Source: Chitinophaga polysaccharea
GTDB taxonomy: Bacteria > Bacteroidota > Bacteroidia > Chitinophagales > Chitinophagaceae
NCBI RefSeq assembly: GCF_007829335.1
Contig: NZ_VIWO01000003.1
Coordinates: 737,759 to 801,758 of the forward strand
Direction: 5' to 3'
DNA length: 64,000 bases
The position numbers and the translations under genes are program-made. Below the pieces are notes generated by a model. That model did not search any database. It was not told the DNA's origin and saw only the letters and a list, made by a program, of their open reading frames with translations. How positions within the stretch are numbered: position 1 is the first letter of the stretch; every line of letters starts with the position of its first letter. Shown here piece by piece: positions 45,364-54,683 of the stretch.

Positions 45364-46899
45364 ATGAGAAACTACATATCAATTTTGCTCATCGTACTGC
45401 TTTTATCTTCCGGTTGTTCCAAGTTCCTGGATCGACCGTCGGAAAATAAGCCGCAGGCAACCACTATCGACTATACTGATTTATCATTAATGTACCAGCC
45501 AGTATCTGGTGTATACAGAACCGCTGCCAGCGGCACTTTTGGAAAATGGATCAGCATGGCCATCCGGTCTTCCCGTAGTGATGATATTGAGCCGGGAAAT
45601 GATGACGCCGGACAAATAGGCATCCACAATTTTCAAACTGATGTCACCGTAAAAAGCTATTGGGGCATCAACGACATGTGGATCAGCATGTATGCCGTGG
45701 TGCTGGGGGCAAATAGCGCATTGGCAGAGCTGGATAAATTTGGAAAAAACATCCCCGCCGCTGACGCAGACAAAAATAAGCTGCTGGCAAGATACCAGGC
45801 AGAGGTGCGCTTCTATAGAGCGCTTGCGCAGTTCTGGCTAGGCAGAAGCTTTGGCGCGGTACCCATCCTGGGATTGGAAAGCAACGATCCGGCTAAGCTG
45901 GGAACCGTTGGGAAAAGCAGTATAGAAGACGTGAATAAGTATGTGATGGCTGAAATGGATTTCTGTATTGCCAACCTCGAAGATGCCCGGCCTAATGCCG
46001 CTACACACGTTGGCGGGGTGACCAAATATACTGCACTGATGCTGAAAGCCAAAGCAGCCATGGACCTGGCAGGTAACAACAATGGTAGCACCTATTGGGA
46101 CGTGGTACTGGATTGTACTAACCAAATCGTGAACAGTGGTAAATTCTCCCTGTTCAGTAATTACTACCAGCTGTTTAAAATGCCCGGTAAGTTGTGTGAT
46201 GAAAGCATTTTAGAACTGCAATATTCTGATTTCGGAAAATCCAGTGGCGATATCGTGATCTCTGGCGGCCCCGGTGAAGAGTGGGGTAACTTCTTTTTCT
46301 TCCAGGGTCCTGAAAATACCTACAGTTCAGTTATTACTGGTCCAGGCTGGATGGTGCCTACACAAAAAGCGGTTGATTTCCTGAAATCACGTAATGATAG
46401 TGTACGTTTAAAAATGGCGATCCAGTATTGTGGCGTTAATGGCGCTCCGGGCACCTATTCCGTTACACCAGATGGTGATACGATCTCCGGAAATGGATCC
46501 AGGAAGAAATATTTCAATGGTAAATCATATACGCCGAGCTCACAAATGACACCGGGCAGGGTTGATTATTATGGCGCCAATAACAATGTCCGTATCATGC
46601 GTTACGCAGAAGCGTTGTTAATGAATGCTGAGGCTAAAATACGCAAAGGCCAGAACGGCGATGCCCAGGTAAACCTGGTCAGAAACCGGGTAAAGCTGGC
46701 ATCTATCAATGGTGTAACCCTGCAACAGCTCCTGGATGAGCGCCATGCAGAACTAATCTGCGAATGGTGGGGCGAGAGATTTAACGACCTGTTGAGAACC
46801 GACCAGGCGGCTACCGTACTCCCTGGATTTATAAAGGGAAGAAGTGAATACATTCCGATTCCACAGGCACAGGAAGACATCAATTCCCTGCTGAAATAA
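45364..46899 (+). CDS. SusD/RagB-family lipoprotein
   Basis: A 511-aa lipoprotein with lipobox LSSGC (Cys18) followed by SKFLDRPSENKPQ. Typical SusD regions include KSYWGINDMWISMYAVVLGANSALAELDKFG, RYQAEVRFYRALAQFWLGRSFGAVPIL and MRYAEALLMNAEAKIRKGQNGDAQVNLVRNRVKLASINGVTLQQLLDERHAELICEWWGERFNDLLRTDQAATVLPGF. It binds the glycan at the surface and caps the SusC barrel. It lies 71 bp after SusC and 5 bp before the GH16 ORF. Confidence 0.95.
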   Translation: MRNYISILLIVLLLSSGCSKFLDRPSENKPQATTIDYTDLSLMYQPVSGVYRTAASGTFGKWISMAIRSSRSDDIEPGNDDAGQIGIHNFQTDVTVKSYWGINDMWISMYAVVLGANSALAELDKFGKNIPAADADKNKLLARYQAEVRFYRALAQFWLGRSFGAVPILGLESNDPAKLGTVGKSSIEDVNKYVMAEMDFCIANLEDARPNAATHVGGVTKYTALMLKAKAAMDLAGNNNGSTYWDVVLDCTNQIVNSGKFSLFSNYYQLFKMPGKLCDESILELQYSDFGKSSGDIVISGGPGEEWGNFFFFQGPENTYSSVITGPGWMVPTQKAVDFLKSRNDSVRLKMAIQYCGVNGAPGTYSVTPDGDTISGNGSRKKYFNGKSYTPSSQMTPGRVDYYGANNNVRIMRYAEALLMNAEAKIRKGQNGDAQVNLVRNRVKLASINGVTLQQLLDERHAELICEWWGERFNDLLRTDQAATVLPGFIKGRSEYIPIPQAQEDINSLLK

Positions 46900-46904
46900 T
46901 TTTA

Positions 46905-47747
46905 ATGATAGTAAAGAAAGCGCTAAATCTAATGAAAAGAAGTATCTATTGTCTCGTTTTAACCTGGGTGGGATGTTGCTTTATCGCAACATCCCAGGCC
47001 CAATCCATTAAACGTCATACGAAATGGAAATTGACCTGGAGCGATGAGTTTAATTACAACGGGTTGCCGGATAGCACCAAGTGGGGCTATCAAACCGGGC
47101 GATCCGGCTGGGGAAATAATGAGTTACAGTTTTACACCGCCGCCGATGTCAATAATGCGAAAGTAGAAAATGGTAAATTGTCTATAACGGCCAGGAATGG
47201 CGGCAGTGGCGATCGCCAATACACTTCTGCCAGGATGATTACCAAAAACAAAGGCGACTGGAAATATGGAAAGCTGGAGGTAAGCGCTATGCTTCCCAAG
47301 GGCAGAGGCCTTTGGCCTGCTATCTGGATGTTGTCGACCGACGACGAATACGGCGGCTGGCCGGAAAGCGGAGAGATTGATGTGATGGAGCATGTGGGCT
47401 ATATGAAAGACAGCATTTTTGGAAGTTTGCACAGCAAAACCTATAACCATGTTATCGGAACGCAGAAAACAAAAGGTGTTTATATAAAACAACCCTACGA
47501 CAAGTTTCATGTGTATGCAATAGAATGGACCCCTGATAATATCACCTTCCTGCTGGACGGGAAGGTGTATTACCAGGTAGCCAATGAACACAAAGGTCAT
47601 GAAGGATGGCCGTTTGATAAGAAGTTCTATTTGCTGTTGAATGTGGCCGTAGGCGGCAATTGGGGCGGAAAGGAAGGTGTGGATGAAGCGGTGTTCCCTG
47701 CAGCCATGCAGGTAGATTACGTAAGAATGTACGAATGGGTGCAGTAG
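46905..47747 (+). CDS. GH16 family endo-beta-glucanase (laminarinase-like)
   Basis: A 280-aa enzyme with a signal peptide (from MKRSIYCLVLTWVGCCFIATSQAQ; the ATG at 46932 is an equally good start). Numbering from 46905, the GH16 catalytic motif is Glu157-Ile-Asp159-Val-Met-Glu162 (SGEIDVMEHVG): Glu157 is the nucleophile and Glu162 the acid/base. The EIDxME spacing is the beta-bulge form of laminarinases and kappa-carrageenases. WKLTWSDEFNYNGLPDSTKWGYQTG opens the sandwich and AVGGNWGGKEGVDEAVFPAAMQVDYVRMYEW closes it. With SusC/SusD and GH3 it points to beta-1,3- or mixed-linkage glucan. Confidence 0.95.
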   Translation: MIVKKALNLMKRSIYCLVLTWVGCCFIATSQAQSIKRHTKWKLTWSDEFNYNGLPDSTKWGYQTGRSGWGNNELQFYTAADVNNAKVENGKLSITARNGGSGDRQYTSARMITKNKGDWKYGKLEVSAMLPKGRGLWPAIWMLSTDDEYGGWPESGEIDVMEHVGYMKDSIFGSLHSKTYNHVIGTQKTKGVYIKQPYDKFHVYAIEWTPDNITFLLDGKVYYQVANEHKGHEGWPFDKKFYLLLNVAVGGNWGGKEGVDEAVFPAAMQVDYVRMYEWVQ

Positions 47748-47779
47748 CACTCGGATAAAAATTTCAAAGAACGGAAATC

Positions 47780-50017
47780 ATGCCTTTTAGGAAAATATAT
47801 GCAGTCGTTGCGGCTGCCGCCTTGTTATGCGTTGCTGATAAAGCTATCTGCCAGGTAAATACCGTAGATGTACGTGTAAATGCGCTGCTGGCAAAGATGA
47901 CATTGGAAGAGAAGATTGGTCAGCTGAATCAGTATAACGGTAACTGGGAAGCCACCGGCCCTGTTTCCCAGGTGGGGGATAAGATAGCCGCCGTTAAGGC
48001 GGGTCGCGTAGGAGCGGTGTTAAACATCATGGGCACGGAACATGTAAAGGCTTTCCAGGATGCGGCGATGCAGTCGCGCCTCAAAATTCCGCTGCTATTC
48101 GGGCAGGATGTGATACATGGCTACAGCATCACTTTCCCCATTCCTTTAGCGCAGGCCGCCAGCTGGGATATGGAAGCTATTGAAAGAGCAGAACGGGTGG
48201 CAGCCATAGAATCGGCCGCATCAGGCATTAACTGGACTTTTTCGCCCATGGTAGATATTGCCCGCGACCCCCGCTGGGGAAGGGTGATGGAAGGCGCCGG
48301 AGAAGATCCTTTCCTCGGATCAAAGATAGCCGTGGCCAGGGTAAAAGGCTTCCAGGGAAAAGGACTGGGCTCCCCCGATGCGATCATGGCCTGTGCCAAG
48401 CATTTTGTAGCTTATGGAGCAGCCATTGGCGGCAGGGATTATAACAGCGTAGACATGAGCCTGCATTCCCTCTGGGAAACTTACCTGCCACCATTTTATG
48501 CCGCGCAGCAGGCCGGTGTAGCCACCTTTATGAATTCATTTAATGACCTGAATGGCATACCGGCATCCGGCAGCAGTTACCTGCAACGGGATATTCTTAA
48601 AGGAAAATGGAATTTCAAAGGGTTTGTAGTCAGCGACTGGGGCTCTATAGGAGAGATGGTCAGTCACGGGTATGTGAAAGATAACTATGAAGCGGCGGCT
48701 GTAGCTATCCAGGCCGGAAGCGATATGGATATGGAAAGCGGGAGCTATATCGGGCATCTGAAACAGCTGGTAACAGATAAGAAAGTAGATGTGCGGTTAA
48801 TCGATGATGCCGTTCGCAGGATACTCCGGAAGAAGTTTGAACTGGGACTGTTTGAAAATCCCTACCGGTTTATTGATGCCAAACGGGAACAAACGCTGCT
48901 CTATACGCCGGAAAACCTTGCTGTAGCAAGGGAGGTGGCAAGAAAGAGCATCGTGTTGCTGAAGAACGACCAACATCTCTTACCGGTTACCTCCGGTAAA
49001 AGTATCGGCTTAATCGGCCCGTTGGTAAAAGCAAAAAGAGAATTAAAAGGATTTTGGTCTTTGAATGTTAATCTTGGTGAAGATATCCCATCGCTGATGG
49101 ATGGCTTGCATGCACAGCTTCCGGATGCACCGCTGCTGTACGCACCTGGCTGTGGGATTACAGATTCTTCCCGCGCCGGCTTTGAAGAAGCGGTAGCGGT
49201 GGCCCGGAAATCAGATGTGGTGATTATGGCGATGGGGGAAGCCCCCGACATGACGGGGGAAGCTAAAAGCCGGTCCAGCATACATCTCCCGGGCATACAG
49301 GAAGAACTGATAAAGGCAATCGTGGCAACAGGTAAGCCGGTAGTGCTGGTATTGATGGCGGGGCGGCCCATGGTTTTTGACTGGGCATCGGAACATGTGC
49401 CCACAATCGTATATGCCTGGTGGTTAGGAAGCCAGGGAGGATACGCGATGGCAGATGTATTGCTCGGTAAATACAATCCCTCTGCAAAGCTGCCCATGAC
49501 GTTTCCCCGCTCGGAAGGGCAAATTCCCATCTACTATAATCACTATAGTACAGGAAGGCCGCCGGCAAGCGATACCGACCGGTTTTATAAGTCGGCCTAT
49601 ACCGATCTGCTCAACTCTCCCCGTTATGCTTTTGGACACGGATTAAGCTACACCAGCTTCGCTTACAGCGATCTGAAATGGGAAAGAACCGGGAAAGAAA
49701 ACATAAAAGTGTCCTTCCAGGTAAAAAATACGGGTGATTATGCAGGAGAAGAAACTTCCCAGTTGTATATTCATAATATTGTATCCAGGCCACTGCGCCC
49801 TGTAAAAGAATTAAAAGGGTTTAAAAAAGTTTTCCTTCAACCGGGCGAAACTAAAGCAGTTACCATAGTGTTTACAAAAGAAGAACTCTGTTCTTACAAT
49901 GAAAAATTAGAGAAAGTTGTACTGCCTGTAGCATGCCAGATCATGATCGGAAGTGCATCTGATGATATCAGGTTACAAACAGCTACCATCAATAATATTT
50001 TTAGTGAACCACTTTAA
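47780..50017 (+). CDS. bglX: GH3 family beta-glucosidase (BglX-like)
   Basis: A 745-aa periplasmic enzyme with a signal peptide ending near residue 25 (ADKAICQ). The N-terminal barrel carries MTLEEKIGQLNQYNG, DVIHGYSITFPIPLAQAASWD, ACAKHFVAYGAAIGGRDYNSVDMSL and the nucleophile Asp286 in GFVVSDWGSIGEM. The second alpha/beta domain (RKSIVLLKNDQHLLPV, VVLVLMAGRPM) and a C-terminal FnIII-like domain (GEETSQLYIHNIVSRPLRPVKELKGFKKVFLQPGETKAV) complete the BglX layout. It should release glucose from oligosaccharides made by the neighbouring GH16. Confidence 0.95.
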   Translation: MPFRKIYAVVAAAALLCVADKAICQVNTVDVRVNALLAKMTLEEKIGQLNQYNGNWEATGPVSQVGDKIAAVKAGRVGAVLNIMGTEHVKAFQDAAMQSRLKIPLLFGQDVIHGYSITFPIPLAQAASWDMEAIERAERVAAIESAASGINWTFSPMVDIARDPRWGRVMEGAGEDPFLGSKIAVARVKGFQGKGLGSPDAIMACAKHFVAYGAAIGGRDYNSVDMSLHSLWETYLPPFYAAQQAGVATFMNSFNDLNGIPASGSSYLQRDILKGKWNFKGFVVSDWGSIGEMVSHGYVKDNYEAAAVAIQAGSDMDMESGSYIGHLKQLVTDKKVDVRLIDDAVRRILRKKFELGLFENPYRFIDAKREQTLLYTPENLAVAREVARKSIVLLKNDQHLLPVTSGKSIGLIGPLVKAKRELKGFWSLNVNLGEDIPSLMDGLHAQLPDAPLLYAPGCGITDSSRAGFEEAVAVARKSDVVIMAMGEAPDMTGEAKSRSSIHLPGIQEELIKAIVATGKPVVLVLMAGRPMVFDWASEHVPTIVYAWWLGSQGGYAMADVLLGKYNPSAKLPMTFPRSEGQIPIYYNHYSTGRPPASDTDRFYKSAYTDLLNSPRYAFGHGLSYTSFAYSDLKWERTGKENIKVSFQVKNTGDYAGEETSQLYIHNIVSRPLRPVKELKGFKKVFLQPGETKAVTIVFTKEELCSYNEKLEKVVLPVACQIMIGSASDDIRLQTATINNIFSEPL

Positions 50018-50026
50018 CATTAAACT

Positions 50027-51124
50027 ATGAAACGAGTGAAAGTCGCCCTGTTAGGAGCCGGATTTATTGCCGATATCCATATGGAAAGTTATACACGGTT
50101 TGTTCCGGAAGCGGAAGTCGTAGCCGTGTATGCGAGAAATGCCGAAAAAGCAAAAGCCTTTGCCGACACGCATCATATTGCGCAGCATTTTTCTTCCATC
50201 GATGAGTTGTTGCAACAGGTTGAAGTGGATGTGGTAGATATTTGTCTCCCTAATTTCCTGCACAAGGAAGCAACGCTGAAAGCCGCTGCCGCAGGGAAGC
50301 ATACTATTATTGAGAAGCCTTTGGCGGTTACACTGGAAGAAGCAGATGAAATGATTGCTGCCTGCGAAGCGGCCAACGTAAAGCTGATGTATGCAGAAGA
50401 ACTTTGTTTTGCGCCCAAGTACGAACGCGCCCGGAAACTGGTGGAAGAAGGCGCAGTGGGCGAGATTTATATGTTAAAGCAATCAGAGAAACATTCTGGT
50501 CCGCATTCCGATTGGTTTTATGATGTAAATCAGTCTGGCGGGGGCGTACTGATGGACATGGGTTGCCATGGTATCGCCTGGTTCCGGTGGATGTTAAAGA
50601 ACAGCAAAGCCGTAAGTGTTATGGCATCTATGAACACGGTGCTCCACAAGAAGAGGACCAGGGGAGAAGATAACTCCGTGGTGATCATAGAATTTGAAAA
50701 TGGGGTGACAGGCGTAGTCGAAAACTCCTGGGCCAAACAGGGCGGTATGGATGACCGCAGTGAAATTCATGGCCTGGATGGGGTGGCTTATGCGGATCTT
50801 TTTACCGGGAACTCCGTGCTGGCCTATAGTAAAAATGGCTATGGTTATGCCATGGAAAAAACAGATACTACTGTAGGGTGGAGCTTTTGCATCTTCGAAG
50901 AAGCCTTTAACCAGGGATATCCGCAGGAATTGAAGCACTTTATTGAATGTGTACAACAAGACCGTGAACCACTGGTAACGGGGAAAGATGGAAGAGCGGT
51001 GCTGGAAATTATCTATGCCGCCTATGCATCTGCAGGGCAGGGCAAACGGATAACGCTTCCCTTTAACCAGCAGGTAGAAAAGCCAATTGATCTATGGTTG
51101 AACCCAACCACCACCACTAAATAA
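50027..51124 (+). CDS. Gfo/Idh/MocA-family sugar oxidoreductase
   Basis: A 365-aa cytoplasmic protein. The Rossmann N-terminus reads VALLGAGFIADIHMESYTRF (residues 6-25), with Glu96-Lys97-Pro98 in the conserved EKP position. The second domain has GGGVLMDMGCHGIAWFRWM, in place of the usual GGGxxxDxGxHxxD. Family members oxidise or reduce sugars and inositols with NAD(P). It starts 9 bp after the GH3 stop and ends 8 bp before the NagB-like start, in a tight operon. With the GMC dehydrogenase downstream it suggests a keto-sugar route, but the substrate is unknown. Confidence 0.92.
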   Translation: MKRVKVALLGAGFIADIHMESYTRFVPEAEVVAVYARNAEKAKAFADTHHIAQHFSSIDELLQQVEVDVVDICLPNFLHKEATLKAAAAGKHTIIEKPLAVTLEEADEMIAACEAANVKLMYAEELCFAPKYERARKLVEEGAVGEIYMLKQSEKHSGPHSDWFYDVNQSGGGVLMDMGCHGIAWFRWMLKNSKAVSVMASMNTVLHKKRTRGEDNSVVIIEFENGVTGVVENSWAKQGGMDDRSEIHGLDGVAYADLFTGNSVLAYSKNGYGYAMEKTDTTVGWSFCIFEEAFNQGYPQELKHFIECVQQDREPLVTGKDGRAVLEIIYAAYASAGQGKRITLPFNQQVEKPIDLWLNPTTTTK

Positions 51125-51132
51125 CCAGATGA

Positions 51133-51864
51133 GTGAAAATAGCGATCTATCAAACGTATGCCGAGCTTTCGGCAAAAGTAGCGGAGCAGGTGATACAGCT
51201 GATGTCGGCATATGAAAAGCCGCTGCTATGCCCGGCATCCGGCGATACGCCGGCGGGATTATACAAGGTGCTCGCGGAAAAATACCAGGAAAAACAAGTG
51301 GAGGTAGCTGACTGGAGTTTTGTAGGGTTGGACGAGTGGGTAGGACTTAATGGAACAGATGAGGGCAGCTGCCGGTATGCTATCGACAAAGACCTGTTCC
51401 GGCCGCTCGATGTTTCCGAAAATAACATTTACTTCTTTGATGGCCGCTCCACGGATCTTCCTGGAGAATGCTCCGCAGCGGAGCAGTTTATCAGTAACAG
51501 GAATGGAATAGATGTAGCTATCCTGGGGGTAGGCATGAATGGACATATTGCTATGAATGAACCAGGGTGCGCCATTGATGGCAGAACGCAGGTAATAACA
51601 TTGCACCCGGTAACGAAGCAGGTGGGTCAAAAGTATTTTAGCCAGCCGCAGGTATTGGATAAAGGGATCACGTTAGGTTTGGGTACGCTCTTGGAAAGCA
51701 GGCATATTATTTTAATGGTGAGCGGTCAGCATAAAGCGGCGATTGTCCGGGAAATGCTGGAGGCGCCTGCAACGAATGAAGTGCCGGCCAGCCTGTTGTT
51801 ACAGCATCCATCGGTAACCGTATTTTTAGATGCAGCTGCGGCAGCCTCTTTATCAAATAAGTAA
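51133..51864 (+). CDS. NagB/AgaI-like sugar-phosphate isomerase/deaminase
   Basis: A 243-aa protein starting at GTG. It carries the GlcN6P-isomerase pattern: CPASGDTPAGLYKVL (phosphate loop), FVGLDEWVGL (Asp67-Glu68), LGVGMNGHIAMNEPG. Against E. coli NagB (Asp72, Asp141, His143, Glu148) the offset is a constant 5, so Asp67, His138 and Glu143 are kept while Asp141 becomes Asn136. As I recall, AgaI-type galactosamine-6-phosphate isomerases have Asn here too (NGH), so this may be AgaI-like rather than a true NagB. A 6-phosphogluconolactonase is less likely given the DEW and GHIAMNEP motifs. It lies 4 bp before the ROK gene. Confidence 0.85.
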   Translation: MKIAIYQTYAELSAKVAEQVIQLMSAYEKPLLCPASGDTPAGLYKVLAEKYQEKQVEVADWSFVGLDEWVGLNGTDEGSCRYAIDKDLFRPLDVSENNIYFFDGRSTDLPGECSAAEQFISNRNGIDVAILGVGMNGHIAMNEPGCAIDGRTQVITLHPVTKQVGQKYFSQPQVLDKGITLGLGTLLESRHIILMVSGQHKAAIVREMLEAPATNEVPASLLLQHPSVTVFLDAAAAASLSNK

Positions 51865-51868
51865 TGAT

Positions 51869-52365
51869 ATGGAGAAAACGCAGATAATAGGCGTTGACCT
51901 GGGAGGAACTAATTTACGTGCCGGCATTGTCAATGAAAGCGTTCGTGAGTCTGTTGTATCGAAACCCCTGTATGCACAGGGAAACAGGACACAAATCCTG
52001 GAACAGATTTTTGGCATCATCGACAAAATCATCAACCCCGGGGTGAAGGCCATCGGGATTGGAGTGCCTGGACTGGTAGATCCGGCCAGCAGGATACCTT
52101 ACGATATCGTGAATATCCCATCGCTGAATGAAACAGATCTCCGGGCAGTGTTGGAGCAGCGCTACCAGGTAGCCGTCAAAATTGAAAATGATGCCAACTG
52201 TTTCGCGTTGGGAGAATTTCATTTCGGCACCGGGCGTTCATTCACCTCCCTGGTGGGATTGACGATAGGAACCGGACTGGGCGCGGGAATTATAGCAGGG
52301 GAGCAGGAAGTAATATCTTAGGCGCAGCAGCATTGCATTTGTCAACGGCTGACCGACGCCTGTAG
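51869..52365 (+). pseudogene. ROK-family sugar kinase, internally deleted
   Basis: The frame from the ATG of MEKTQIIGVDLGGTNLRAGIV reads a normal ROK N-terminal half (ATP loop GVDLGGTN, GIGVPGLVDP, catalytic IENDANCFALGEFHFG, then GLTIGTGLGAGIIAG) and then hits a stop at 52319-52321. In another frame of the same stretch the sequence reads GSNILGAAALHLSTADRRL and stops at 52363-52365; ILGAAAL is typical of the C-terminal end of ROK proteins. About 150 codons, including the zinc-motif region, are missing between the halves. This looks like an internal deletion joining the two ends out of frame. The intact gene would have phosphorylated glucose or N-acetylhexosamine. Confidence 0.8.
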
Positions 52366-52394
52366 TCAATGAATAACCAATAAAATTTTTATGT

Positions 52395-54095
52395 ATGGCC
52401 GATAATACAGATGCAGCCAAGCATTTTGATGCCATTGTGATTGGTAGTGGTATCAGTGGAGGCTGGGCTGCGAAAGAGCTGTGTGAAAAAGGAATGAGAA
52501 CACTGGTGTTGGAACGGGGGAGAAATGTGGAACATGTGAAAGACTATCCTACGGCCAATACGCCGTCCTGGGAATTTAAGTACCGTGGTGCTGTGCCGAA
52601 AGAGGTATTGAAAGCCAATCCTTATATCAGCAGGGCGGCAGGATACGACGACAGTACCGCACATTTTTTTGTAAAGGATGCCGACCATCCCTATATCCAG
52701 GAAAAACCTTTTGAATGGATACGAGGGTACCAGGTGGGTGGAAAATCGCTCATATGGGGACGGGCCTGCGCACGCTGGAGCGAAATGGACTTTACCGCCC
52801 CGCACCGCTATGGGTACGGAATTGAGTGGCCCATCGGCTATGAAGATATTGCGCCGTGGTATAGCCACGTCGAAAAATTCATTGGCGTTTGCGGAAACAA
52901 GGAAGGCATTGCTACCATGCCGGATGGCGAATTTCAGCCAGCATTTGAATTGAATTGTGTAGAGCAGCATATAAGTGATGTGGTAAGAGCGCAATTCAAC
53001 CGGCACTATGTATCCGGCAGGTGGGCCCAGGTAACGCAGCCGCAGGAGGTTCAAAAGGAACAGCATCGCCAGTGCTTAAGCCGCAATCTCTGTATGCGCG
53101 GATGTCCCTTTGGCGGCTACTTTAGTTCCAATGCATCTACACTCCCCTGGGCGGAAAAAACAGGGAACCTGACCATACGGCCTTTCTCCGTAGTACATTC
53201 CATTATTTATGAAGAACAATCCGGTAAGGCAACAGGCGTAAAAGTGATCGACGCCAAAACAAAAGAAGCGACGGTGTTCTATGCAAAGATTATTTTCCTT
53301 AATGCCTCCGCCTTAAATACCAATCTTATTTTGCTGAACTCTACCTCCAAACGTTTTCCGAATGGGCTGGGGAACGACAATGGGTTGCTGGGGAAATACA
53401 TTTGCTTTCATAATTACCGGGCTGGCATGAGCGGGGAGTTCGACGGCTTTGAAGATAAGTACTACAAGGTATCGAAACCGTCGGAATGTATTATTCCCAA
53501 CTTCCGCAACGTGTATGAAAAAGACACCGACTTCGTAGGCGGCTACGTCATCTTCAGCGCTGCTTACCGCGAAAAGCTAAGCGACAAAAACTTGCCGGCT
53601 GCGGTAGGACCTCAATTTAAAGAAGCGATCAGCAAACCGGGAAAATGGGGCGCCTATATGTATATGCAGGGCGAAACGATTCCCAAGAAAAGTAATCATG
53701 TAAGACTGAGCAAAGATAAAAAAGATGAATGGGGCATTCCGTTGCTGATCACCTCCGTAGATTATGACGACAATGATGACCGGATGGTAAAGGATTTTAT
53801 TGAACAGGGAAAAGCCATGCTCACTGCTGCAGGCGCTAAGAATATTGCAGTGTACGACAACCATCAGCCGCCCGGACTGGATATCCATGAAATGGGCGGG
53901 GTACGCATGGGGAAAGATCCTGCTACTTCGTTGCTGAATGAATGGAACCAGTTGCATCATTGTAAAAATGTATTCGTGACGGATGGCGCCTGTATGACAA
54001 GTACGGGCAACCAGAGTCCCTCTATTCTTTATATGTCATTAACCGCGAGAGCTGCTACCTATGCAGTGGATCTGCTAAAAAAAGGAGCGTTGTAA
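52395..54095 (+). CDS. GMC-family oxidoreductase (sugar dehydrogenase large subunit)
   Basis: A 566-aa flavoprotein. The FAD loop is FDAIVIGSGISGGWAAKEL (Gly17-x-Gly19-x-x-Gly22). GMC signatures continue with YQVGGKSLIWGRACARWSEMDF and, at the end, GLDIHEMGGVRMGKDPATS and MTSTGNQSPSILYMSLTARAA. It has no signal peptide. The next gene starts at the base after its stop and encodes a Tat-signal subunit, so the pair is probably exported folded and together. Similar pairs (gluconate 2-dehydrogenase large subunit with subunit 3) oxidise sugars or sugar acids, and related enzymes make 3-keto-glycosides. The exact substrate is inferred, not shown. Confidence 0.92.
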   Translation: MADNTDAAKHFDAIVIGSGISGGWAAKELCEKGMRTLVLERGRNVEHVKDYPTANTPSWEFKYRGAVPKEVLKANPYISRAAGYDDSTAHFFVKDADHPYIQEKPFEWIRGYQVGGKSLIWGRACARWSEMDFTAPHRYGYGIEWPIGYEDIAPWYSHVEKFIGVCGNKEGIATMPDGEFQPAFELNCVEQHISDVVRAQFNRHYVSGRWAQVTQPQEVQKEQHRQCLSRNLCMRGCPFGGYFSSNASTLPWAEKTGNLTIRPFSVVHSIIYEEQSGKATGVKVIDAKTKEATVFYAKIIFLNASALNTNLILLNSTSKRFPNGLGNDNGLLGKYICFHNYRAGMSGEFDGFEDKYYKVSKPSECIIPNFRNVYEKDTDFVGGYVIFSAAYREKLSDKNLPAAVGPQFKEAISKPGKWGAYMYMQGETIPKKSNHVRLSKDKKDEWGIPLLITSVDYDDNDDRMVKDFIEQGKAMLTAAGAKNIAVYDNHQPPGLDIHEMGGVRMGKDPATSLLNEWNQLHHCKNVFVTDGACMTSTGNQSPSILYMSLTARAATYAVDLLKKGAL

Positions 54096-54638
54096 ATGGA
54101 CCGTCGCGAATTAATCAAAACAATCGCCGTGCTGACCGGGGCAGCATTTGTTGGCGGCGAACTATTTCTCTCCGGATGTAAAGGAAAAAAAGACCTTCTT
54201 TTCAGTAATAATGATATCGCCTTCCTGGACGAGGTGGCGGAAACCATTATTCCCCGCACCAATACACCGGGAGCGAAAGATGCCGAAGTGGGTAAGTTTA
54301 TGGCCTTATATGCCGCCGATTGTTATGATAACACGCAACAGCAGTTATTAAAACAGGGAATTATACAGTTAAATACGGCATCGAAAGAGAAATTTAAGCA
54401 GCCTTTTATACAACTTTCTACGGAACAAAAGCAATCGTTGCTCAGCGGTATCGATGGCGCAGCAAAGCGCCAACATAACACAGACGATACGCCGCATTAT
54501 TTTACCTTAATGAAGCAACTCACCTTACTGGGTTTCTTTACTTCTAAGGCCGGTGCCACTCAAGTACTGCGCTATCTCCCTGTGCCGGAGAAATATGAAG
54601 GATGTATTGCTTATAGTGGAGAAACGGCGTGGTCTTAA
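54096..54638 (+). CDS. Gluconate 2-dehydrogenase subunit 3-like Tat lipoprotein
   Basis: A 180-aa small subunit. The N-terminus MDRRELIKTIAVLTGAAF is a twin-arginine signal, and LFLSGC at residues 23-28 provides a lipobox, so it may be a Tat-exported lipoprotein. The body (FLDEVAETIIPRTNTPGAKDAEVGKFMALYAADCYDNTQQQLLKQGI) is the typical subunit 3 helix set. It starts directly after the GMC gene stop with no gap and would carry the flavoprotein to the periplasm. Confidence 0.92.
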   Translation: MDRRELIKTIAVLTGAAFVGGELFLSGCKGKKDLLFSNNDIAFLDEVAETIIPRTNTPGAKDAEVGKFMALYAADCYDNTQQQLLKQGIIQLNTASKEKFKQPFIQLSTEQKQSLLSGIDGAAKRQHNTDDTPHYFTLMKQLTLLGFFTSKAGATQVLRYLPVPEKYEGCIAYSGETAWS

Positions 54639-54683
54639 GCAATGAGGCATACTCCTGCAACTGTCACACATTAAATTGAGCGC

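Noticed and set aside
51133..51864. 6-phosphogluconolactonase identity
   Set aside because: The LDEW and GHIAMNEPG motifs and the fixed alignment to NagB active-site positions favour the amino-sugar-phosphate isomerase branch.
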